Source: an uncultured Clostridia bacterium
Lineage (GTDB): Bacteria > Bacillota > Clostridia > Lachnospirales > Lachnospiraceae
Assembly (NCBI GenBank): GCA_946186175.1
Contig: CAMHMG010000088.1
Coordinates: forward strand, 1 to 11,522
Direction: 5' to 3'
Length of the DNA stretch: 11,522 nt
In this document: positions 6,014 to 11,522 of the stretch, piece by piece
Layout of the letters: every line of letters begins with the position of its first letter
Numbering within the stretch: the stretch's first letter is position 1
Notes under the pieces: generated by a model
What the model was told of the DNA's origin: nothing
Seen by the model: only the letters and a program-made list of their open reading frames with translations
Database searches by the model: none
Position numbers and translations under genes: made by a program

Positions 6014-7420
6014 TTACTCAATCAAACTTGTAATAGATACAAGCGCATCATAGGATAGTGACTTATCCTCTCCATCATCGGTAAATGTTACCGTATAGCT
6101 CTTAGACAGATAGCCTGTCTGACTTAAGGTTATCACATGACTTCCTGTTACCTTCTTAAATGATATCGGAGCAATCCCAAGATATTCACCGTCAAAATAT
6201 ACACTGGCTCCTACAGGAGCTGATACCGTCACTTTATTGTTAGTCTTATCCCCTGACGAAGTATTCACATCCTTGGTATTCGGATCCTCTGTAGTTGCTT
6301 CTGTAGCAGTCTCTGTTGTTTTTTCCGTAGTGACCTTAGTAGAAGCGGTTGTGGCTTTGGTTGTCTTGCTATGTGATTTGGCAGTAGTCTCAGTAGTAGA
6401 CGTCTCTGTCATCTTATACTCTTTGACCTTATAAGGCGACTTAACGGTTAACGTACCGCTTAATCTGTCATATCCCTCCTTAACTATATCAAGCCTGTGT
6501 TTACCGTAGGTCAGTTCAACCGAACCTTCAGTATTAACTCTCACCTTGTCGACATATACCGCCGCATCTGACGGAGTAACATGGAATAATATTGAACCCA
6601 TCTGTTTTGGCTCGATTGCAATATCTGCAAGAGATATTACCTGCTCTTTATTCTTCTCAACCGTCACTTCCTTGGTTCCGGAATCTTCACCTTTTGAAAT
6701 GCGGAGCGTATAAGTTCCCTCACGGACTGTAAGCAACATATCCTCTGTCACCGGAACGATCACGTCATATCCAATCTCCACCATTCCTCCAATATAAGAT
6801 GCATAATCCGCCAATTTGACATATCCATGTCCCAACTCAACATTAAATGAGCAGACTATATTGTTATATATCCATACTGACAACTGATCTTCTGAACAGA
6901 TTTCATTTAATTCTATCTCCTTGTTATCGGAAAAAGCACACACGTTATTACTCATACGATAGGTCTTATCGTCTATCTTTACCGTTTTCCCAACATAGTC
7001 AATATCCTCTGCAGAGACGCCTTCCTTTTTTTCAAGAAATTCGGAAGAGCTTAAATGCAGGGATATCAGCTTATCCCTGTTAGCATCATACACAACATCT
7101 ACGACACTGCCTAGTTGTACATCTGCCATAGGCATTATCTCTCCATATTTATTCTTAACATCCGCTCCACCGGTAAAGCTTAAGCTTCTCTCCGATGAAT
7201 AACCCACAGAACGCAGCTTGATCTTGCCATTAACCTCGTCTATATTACATACGATAGCAAAATATTCAACCTTGTCCTGCGGTGCAACTGAATCATCATA
7301 TTCCGGCACCTTTACAGGCTTCTTACCGCAGGCAGACAACAAAACGATAAGCATACAGGCAAATACCGGTACGCTTATCATCCTGATCAATTGTTTGTAC
7401 ATATGGTTTTTCACTGTCAT
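6014..7420 (-). CDS. PEGA-domain lipoprotein
   Basis: A predicted surface lipoprotein of 468 residues. A basic start is followed by a hydrophobic segment (about 15-29) ending in the lipobox LLSAC with lipidated C31. Residues 50-205 form a domain I do not recognise. Residues 211-268 look like a beta-rich PEGA-like repeat. A clear PEGA domain spans about 275-327 (VTPSDAAVYVDK, GKHRLDIVKEGYD). A Thr/Lys/Glu-rich linker at 337-395 then leads to a second PEGA domain at 396-450, with SAPVGASVYFDGEYLG. PEGA domains are beta-sandwich repeats of surface proteins and probably bind other envelope components; no enzyme motif is seen. The start may be the GTG two codons in (7414), because GAGGG lies seven bases before it but only one base before the ATG. 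It is preceded by the CotS-like gene with a 58-base gap that contains a candidate promoter. Confidence 0.85.
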   Translation of the reverse strand: MTVKNHMYKQLIRMISVPVFACMLIVLLSACGKKPVKVPEYDDSVAPQDKVEYFAIVCNIDEVNGKIKLRSVGYSSERSLSFTGGADVKNKYGEIMPMADVQLGSVVDVVYDANRDKLISLHLSSSEFLEKKEGVSAEDIDYVGKTVKIDDKTYRMSNNVCAFSDNKEIELNEICSEDQLSVWIYNNIVCSFNVELGHGYVKLADYASYIGGMVEIGYDVIVPVTEDMLLTVREGTYTLRISKGEDSGTKEVTVEKNKEQVISLADIAIEPKQMGSILFHVTPSDAAVYVDKVRVNTEGSVELTYGKHRLDIVKEGYDRLSGTLTVKSPYKVKEYKMTETSTTETTAKSHSKTTKATTASTKVTTEKTTETATEATTEDPNTKDVNTSSGDKTNNKVTVSAPVGASVYFDGEYLGIAPISFKKVTGSHVITLSQTGYLSKSYTVTFTDDGEDKSLSYDALVSITSLIE

Positions 7421-7469
7421 ACCCTCATCTCGTTATCTTTAAGTGCCTGTATTATGTCACTTTACCTAT

Positions 7470-7498
7470 ACTATACCATCAAACACTTCCAAATACAA
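7470..7498 (-). promoter_or_regulatory. Candidate promoter of the PEGA lipoprotein gene
   Basis: On the minus strand there is TTGTAT (7493-7498), a 17-base spacer and TATAGT (7470-7475) preceded by TGG. The -10 is good and extended; the -35 matches only in its TTG. It overlaps the end of the CotS-like gene and would start transcription about 40 bases before the lipoprotein start. Confidence 0.4.
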
Positions 7499-8669
7499 TT
7501 CCTTTCATCTTGTCAAGCATTTCCTTTTTATCATTTTCCTGGCAAATAACCGCCTCCAGTTTTTCAACATATTTCGGTGATAAGAACACCTTACTGCTGT
7601 TATAATAGCCATTAGCAATCTTCCAGAATTTTTCAGGGTATGAAAACAATATATAGAGATACTTATAATCCTTCAAAGTCAAACCAATTGCTTTGTCATA
7701 TGCCTTTAATATATCATTTAACAGCTCATAATCGTATTCATTTTTCTCCATGACCTTTCTTGAAAACTGATATAGGTCATTCAACTGATTACCTCTTGAA
7801 AACCTCTCAAAATGTACGATCGCAATTCCATCTTTGCCCATAATAACATTGTGCTGGTTAAAACTGCCATGACATATTCCATAATGACTTTTGTATACGT
7901 CTTCTACAAAACCATTACCCTCTTTAAGCATTGAAACACACCTTTGTCCCTGAGAATGAAAATCACCATACACCTTAAGGAACAGTTTTTCGAAGGTATT
8001 TCTTCTCTTGATGCCACTTACGAATCTTCCGATTTTTCTTATCTGCGCGTTATGTCTTTCAAACTTACCTAATACATCTGACATATATGCTTCCTTAGAT
8101 AGATCAACACCCTTTACCGCTCCTGCTGTTTTGCTATTCTCCACCTTGTCAATAGCCTTCTGCAGCGCGCTCCTACTTATCTCATATAGGTATGTAACAC
8201 GTTCCATCTCTTCTCCGTCTTCTATAGCCTTGCGTATTTCCTCTACGCGTTGCTCTTCCTTATGGATATTATAGGTTCTCCACCTCTGCTCAAATTCTTC
8301 CGCTACCCATTTTCCGTGTAAATGAAACCCAGACATAGCTTTAACTACCGATATCACCTCATCCGCATTTCTCATATCACATTCATTGCCCTCGAAATAC
8401 TGTTTCATCACATACGGCTGTCTGTATTTATCGCAGGTAAACAGCTGTCCGTCCCTGTTAGTTATTATATGATCAAGATTGTCACACCCGCTCTCGCTAA
8501 ACAATTGTTTTAACACATATTCCTGTTCAAGTCTTGATATGCTGCCCCGAAACGGCTCTAATATCCTCATCCCCTCTTTTGTATCTATTATCGTCGAACC
8601 TCTGCCCTTCCTTGTAGCAATTATTTCCATGTCATACTTTTCAAACACTTCCGAAAACTTTTCCGACAT
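7479..8669 (-). CDS. CotS-like spore coat kinase homologue, probably catalytically inactive
   Basis: A 396-residue protein with the fold of the CotS/YutH and aminoglycoside phosphotransferase family. The N-lobe is about 15-95, including the RGSISRLEQEYVL helix start at 41-53 and the hinge-like YVMKQYFEGNECD at 86-98. A long charged helical insertion spans roughly 125-260, and the C-lobe is 262-345. The catalytic loop reads CHGSFNQHN (266-274), with S269 where active members have Asp. The metal-binding strand reads IVHFERF, with H286 and E288 where DxD is expected. The beta-3 lysine position appears to be E38 in RILEPF. N274 and the later NDLYQF are kept. CotS proteins sit in the spore coat; a scaffold or substrate-binding role is more likely here than phosphotransfer. 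An AAAGGAGGGG site (8677-8686) precedes the ATG. No signal peptide is seen. Confidence 0.8.
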   Translation of the reverse strand: MSEKFSEVFEKYDMEIIATRKGRGSTIIDTKEGMRILEPFRGSISRLEQEYVLKQLFSESGCDNLDHIITNRDGQLFTCDKYRQPYVMKQYFEGNECDMRNADEVISVVKAMSGFHLHGKWVAEEFEQRWRTYNIHKEEQRVEEIRKAIEDGEEMERVTYLYEISRSALQKAIDKVENSKTAGAVKGVDLSKEAYMSDVLGKFERHNAQIRKIGRFVSGIKRRNTFEKLFLKVYGDFHSQGQRCVSMLKEGNGFVEDVYKSHYGICHGSFNQHNVIMGKDGIAIVHFERFSRGNQLNDLYQFSRKVMEKNEYDYELLNDILKAYDKAIGLTLKDYKYLYILFSYPEKFWKIANGYYNSSKVFLSPKYVEKLEAVICQENDKKEMLDKMKGIVFGSV

Positions 8670-8691
8670 AAAAAATCCCCTCCTTTCAGAA

Positions 8692-8766
8692 TTAAGACAT
8701 CTTTAGGAAATTGTGGAACTCTATTTTTCCTTTCTTGAGTTGTGCAATTATCTTTTAAGACATCTT
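8692..8766 (-). repeat. Duplicated 12-base element before the CotS-like gene
   Basis: TTAAGACATCTT occurs at 8692-8703 and at 8755-8766, 63 bases apart, which is six helical turns. Each copy contains a near-palindrome, AAGA-CA-TCTT. Both lie in the 146-base gap between cca and the CotS-like gene, one just before its ribosome site and the other about 90 bases before its start. Possible -10 boxes (TAAAAT at 8782-8787 and TATAAT at 8793-8798, minus strand) lie just upstream of the distal copy. The gap also holds ATTTTTCCTTTCTTGA (8723-8738), identical to 3825-3840 before the YczE gene. Confidence 0.5.
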
Positions 8767-8815
8767 ATGAAGGAGGAGATTATTTTATCACCATTATATT
8801 TAGTTTTATATCTTC

Positions 8816-10153
8816 TTAATCATCTATATTTTCTCTCACTATATTAATCAATACAGCCTTGTCATTTAATTCCGGATCCTCAAGCACCTTATCAAGCAGC
8901 ATATTAAGGGTCTTCCCCAACTCCGGTCCCGGTTTAATACCAATATCAATAAGATCCTTACCGGTCACGGCAAGATCTTTAAGAGTAACACACTGTTCCT
9001 TATCAAGAACCTCTTTATAATATCCCTTTATAATCTCAAGATTCTTAAGCTTGTCTTCCCTGTGATAATCGCTTTGAGCCATGATGTCAGCATATTTGAT
9101 GTAAGTGTAATCTTCAAAAAGATCCTTACCCATCTTATTAAGTGCCTTGCGAAAGGATTTTATCTTAGGGAGCTGCCCCATTCCGTAATCATGCCAGTAC
9201 ACCAGTCTTTTCACACGGTCTATTGTAGCGTTGTCAAACTTGAGTCTTCTAAGTACTTCACGCGCCATCTCAACCCCGACTTCATTATGCCCGTAGAAAT
9301 GATCCCATTCACCGTCATTTGTGTGTGTGGCCGGCTTAGCCACGTCGTGCAGAAGTGCAGCCCATCTAAGTGCTTTATCCTTAGGCACTGCCTTGATAAC
9401 TTTTACAGTGTGTTCACCAACATTATAAGCATGATGCTTATTGATCTGTGGTGTCTCCATCATCGCATCAAATTCCGGAAGAATAATCTTCGTCACTCCA
9501 AGTTCATATGCCGTGATAAGTCTTTCTGGATGATCCGACATCAGAAGCTTTGTAAGCTCAATATTTATTCTTTCAGCACTTATATCCTTTAAGAACTCTG
9601 CCTGATTTCTAATCGCTTCCTTAGTCCTATCATCTATTTCAAAATCAAGCTGAGCAGAAAATCTTAATGCTCTGAGAATTCTAAGCGCATCCTCATCAAA
9701 TCTATCTGAAGGCTCTCCAACACATCTAATGATATGCGCATCAAGGTCTTCAACTCCGTGAAAATGATCCACGATCCCCTCATCATCGTTATATGCCATG
9801 GCATTTATCGTGAAGTCGCGTCTTTTCATATCCTCAACAAGATTACTTGTAAATGTCACCGAATTCGGACGTCTGTGATCCTCATACTTTCCATCCACTC
9901 TGTAGGTGGTCACCTCATAGCCTTCCTTGCCAAACATAACCGTCACGGTTCCGTGTTGCAGACCTGTATCGATTGTTCTGTCAAACAATTTCTTGACATC
10001 CATAGGTCGTGCAGAAGTAGTTATATCCCAGTCATCCGGCTCTTTGTTAAGCACAGCATCCCTGACACAGCCTCCTACTATATAAGCTTCAAAGCCCGCA
10101 TCCTGCAAGGTGCGGATTATTATGTTTGCATTTTCCGGCATATTTATCTTCAT
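8816..10153 (-). CDS. cca: CCA-adding tRNA nucleotidyltransferase with HD domain
   Basis: A 445-residue class II nucleotidyltransferase that builds or repairs the 3' CCA end of tRNAs. The N-terminal polymerase head shows GGCVRD at 27-32 and the metal-binding DWD (D41, D43), then RRDFTINAMAYN at 111-122 and EDALRILRALRF at 154-165, the usual flexible-loop and nucleotide-recognition regions. A C-terminal HD domain (about 240-365) has H248 in GEHT, H269-D270 in LLHDVAKP and H321-D322 in YWHDYG, as in many Firmicutes CCA enzymes. The ATG at 10153 has a TGAGGT site seven bases upstream; an ATG at codon 5 is possible but has no better site. The gene follows the polyamine-binding protein gene by 73 bases, and no strong terminator separates them. 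Full CCA addition is assumed; A-adding-only enzymes cannot be excluded without alignment. Confidence 0.95.
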   Translation of the reverse strand: MKINMPENANIIIRTLQDAGFEAYIVGGCVRDAVLNKEPDDWDITTSARPMDVKKLFDRTIDTGLQHGTVTVMFGKEGYEVTTYRVDGKYEDHRRPNSVTFTSNLVEDMKRRDFTINAMAYNDDEGIVDHFHGVEDLDAHIIRCVGEPSDRFDEDALRILRALRFSAQLDFEIDDRTKEAIRNQAEFLKDISAERINIELTKLLMSDHPERLITAYELGVTKIILPEFDAMMETPQINKHHAYNVGEHTVKVIKAVPKDKALRWAALLHDVAKPATHTNDGEWDHFYGHNEVGVEMAREVLRRLKFDNATIDRVKRLVYWHDYGMGQLPKIKSFRKALNKMGKDLFEDYTYIKYADIMAQSDYHREDKLKNLEIIKGYYKEVLDKEQCVTLKDLAVTGKDLIDIGIKPGPELGKTLNMLLDKVLEDPELNDKAVLINIVRENIDD

Positions 10154-10177
10154 ACGATCAACCTCATAAAATTGCGA

Positions 10178-10203
10178 AACTCATGAAACAGTGTATATGA
10201 GTT
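10178..10203 (-). terminator. Hairpin after the polyamine-binding protein gene, weak terminator candidate
   Basis: AACTCAT (10178-10184) and ATGAGTT (10197-10203) form a perfect 7-base stem with a 12-base loop in the 73-base gap before cca. On the minus strand it is followed by TCGCAATTTT, so the T-run is short and displaced. Readthrough into cca is likely. Confidence 0.3.
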
Positions 10204-10226
10204 GTCCATATTACATATATAACTAT

Positions 10227-11522
10227 TCATTGTTTTGTCAGCGAAAAAATTTTAGACAGATCATTCATGTCATAACATCTTATATTGATCCACATCTGCG
10301 AGATCCGTCTGTTGGCATCAGTTGAATAACACTTCATTACTGCGCTTCTTTTAATTGTATCAAGAGGCGGATACTGTGCAAATAGCTGTCTGTGAAGCTG
10401 GTCCTCATCAACCATAAGAACATGACTTTTACTCTCAGAGCCATCCATTCCGTCAAAGAAATAGCTCACGTCATATTCCGCTGCAGTCTCTTCATCCTCT
10501 GCGCCATAATTATAATTTAAGTAATCAAATATCGTATCGTCATCACCGCCCGATATGGCAGATGTATATCCGATATAATACATATTGCGGACCACATTGT
10601 CAGGACGAGATAAGAAATTGATAAAAGCCTCACAAGCCTGCTGTTTTCGTGAGTCCTCAGAAATACCGTCTTTAAGCATTGCCCATCCGTCAAACCAGAG
10701 GTTTGTGCATTCCTCAGGCACTGCATAGGAAAGTTCAACTCCATCCTCCTCTGCCTGATCCATGGAATATACAGCATCACCTGACCACTGCATATTGGCA
10801 ACGACCTTACCCGTGATCATATCCGCCTTGCCACTATCGGTTTCCAGCGAATATGCATTCTTTCTCATTTCAGATAATATCTCTTCTGTCTTATCGACAG
10901 TCTCCTGGCTTGTATCATTCATAAGCTCTGCCAGTTTCTCACTATAGTCCGGTGCAGATTTGAATTCCTCATCCTGAATTTTGTCCGCATTTAATATTCC
11001 AAGTGCAATGAAGTACGAGTCTCTCACTCCGTCCTTCATAGTAATTCTCTTTGAATATTTTCGATTGAGCAGTGCATCCCAGTGCTTCAACTCATCAGCA
11101 TCAACATATTCGGGATTGTACACAATACCCATATTACCCCACATATATCCGGCGCCGTATTTGGATATAGATTCACCATTATAAGTCAGCTCATCAAAAA
11201 CATTTTTAATATAAGGAGATACACCCTTGGCATAATAATTATTATCAATATCCTTATCAAAGAATTTCTCGGAATAAGGAGCAAGTTTTCCCTCTTCCAT
11301 GAATTTCATTATCATATATTCAGAGGGGCATACAAGGTCGAATTGGTTTCCCAGAGTCAGCTGATTGTAGAGATCTTCATTGGTTCCGTAGGTGGAATAT
11401 TCAACCTCGATCTTCTCTCCATATTCTTCTTCATACCACTCGCAGAAATCGTCAACCAGACTGTTTTCACCGATGATCTCCTTGCCGTTATCAAGCTCAA
11501 TGAGTTCATCATCATCCCAGTC
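10227..11522 (-). CDS. potD: Spermidine/putrescine ABC transporter substrate-binding protein (N-terminus beyond right edge)
   Basis: The visible 432 codons stay open to the right edge, so the gene is partial; an internal ATG at 11315 should not be taken as its start. The protein resembles PotD, the extracytoplasmic receptor of polyamine importers. In visible numbering, YSTYGTNEDLYNQL at 42-55 is the usual first-lobe segment. GYMWGNMGIVYNPE at 125-138 is the hinge strand. MQWSGDA at 244-250 and LWFDGW at 275-280 correspond to the Trp and Asp residues that hold the polyamine amines in this family. A periplasmic-binding lobe end with PDNVVRNMYYIGYTS follows. The visible part alone is longer than E. 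coli PotD, with an acidic insert at 1-35 and a tail after about 395. In some Firmicutes PotD is fused behind the PotC permease; the missing part could hold either a signal peptide or such a fusion. The substrate is inferred from family. Confidence 0.88.
   Translation of the reverse strand, partial: DWDDDELIELDNGKEIIGENSLVDDFCEWYEEEYGEKIEVEYSTYGTNEDLYNQLTLGNQFDLVCPSEYMIMKFMEEGKLAPYSEKFFDKDIDNNYYAKGVSPYIKNVFDELTYNGESISKYGAGYMWGNMGIVYNPEYVDADELKHWDALLNRKYSKRITMKDGVRDSYFIALGILNADKIQDEEFKSAPDYSEKLAELMNDTSQETVDKTEEILSEMRKNAYSLETDSGKADMITGKVVANMQWSGDAVYSMDQAEEDGVELSYAVPEECTNLWFDGWAMLKDGISEDSRKQQACEAFINFLSRPDNVVRNMYYIGYTSAISGGDDDTIFDYLNYNYGAEDEETAAEYDVSYFFDGMDGSESKSHVLMVDEDQLHRQLFAQYPPLDTIKRSAVMKCYSTDANRRISQMWINIRCYDMNDLSKIFSLTKQ

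Noticed and set aside
6237..6434. Valine-rich plus-strand frame resembling a membrane segment
   Set aside because: It is the complement of the threonine-rich linker of the PEGA lipoprotein; Thr codons read in reverse give Val and Ser.
8740..8775. Sporulation sigma-E/K type -10 (CATAAGAT on the minus strand) for the CotS-like gene
   Set aside because: The -10-like CATANNNT is present, but no matching -35 is found at proper distance and the stretch belongs to the duplicated 12-mer.
8767..8847. 26-residue hydrophobic plus-strand peptide frame starting MKEEIILSPLY
   Set aside because: It has no ribosome site before the ATG, overlaps the end of cca, and its hydrophobicity follows from AT-rich sequence. 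A toxin-like peptide was considered but nothing else supports it.
9062..9592. 176-codon open frame on the plus strand
   Set aside because: It lies wholly antisense to cca, whose motifs are intact, and has no ribosome site or recognisable domain. The same applies to the plus-strand frame at 9734-10186.

Overview
All recognisable genes in this window are read from the minus strand. The gene set and base composition (AT-rich non-coding gaps, strong GGAGG-type ribosome sites) suggest an anaerobic Gram-positive bacterium of the Clostridia, most likely Lachnospiraceae. Supporting families are a flavodiiron protein, a CotS-type spore-coat kinase homologue, a PEGA-domain lipoprotein with a threonine-rich linker, a PgcA-type phosphoglucomutase and a YczE-type membrane protein. 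This is a family-level inference; the sequence does not name the species.

In the direction of transcription (right to left) the layout is as follows. (1) A polyamine-type ABC transporter substrate-binding protein, whose N-terminus lies beyond the right edge. (2) CCA-adding tRNA nucleotidyltransferase. (3) A CotS-like kinase homologue that appears to lack its catalytic residues. (4) A lipoprotein with a unique N-terminal region followed by PEGA repeats. (5) A phosphoglucomutase/phosphomannomutase with its own good promoter. (6) A 289-base non-coding region with several inverted repeats, leading into a two-gene unit of a YczE-type membrane protein and a Cof-type HAD phosphatase. (7) Acylphosphatase and an FprA-type flavodiiron protein 17 bases apart, ending in a clear intrinsic terminator. 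(8) At the left edge, the first 164 codons of a DUF4143-type AAA ATPase.

Most genes are ordinary housekeeping or envelope functions (tRNA maturation, sugar-phosphate interconversion, oxygen or nitric oxide removal, polyamine uptake). The least ordinary part is the control region of the ATPase. There a 14-base motif occurs three times at an exact 33-base period, and one copy fills the spacer between a near-consensus -35 and -10. Other points worth attention are the hairpin-rich leader before the YczE gene, with a tiny Cys-rich reading frame inside it; a G/C-tract inverted repeat next to that leader; a duplicated 12-base element before the CotS-like gene; and the apparent loss of catalytic residues in the CotS-like protein. 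I did not see a convincing new multi-gene system.
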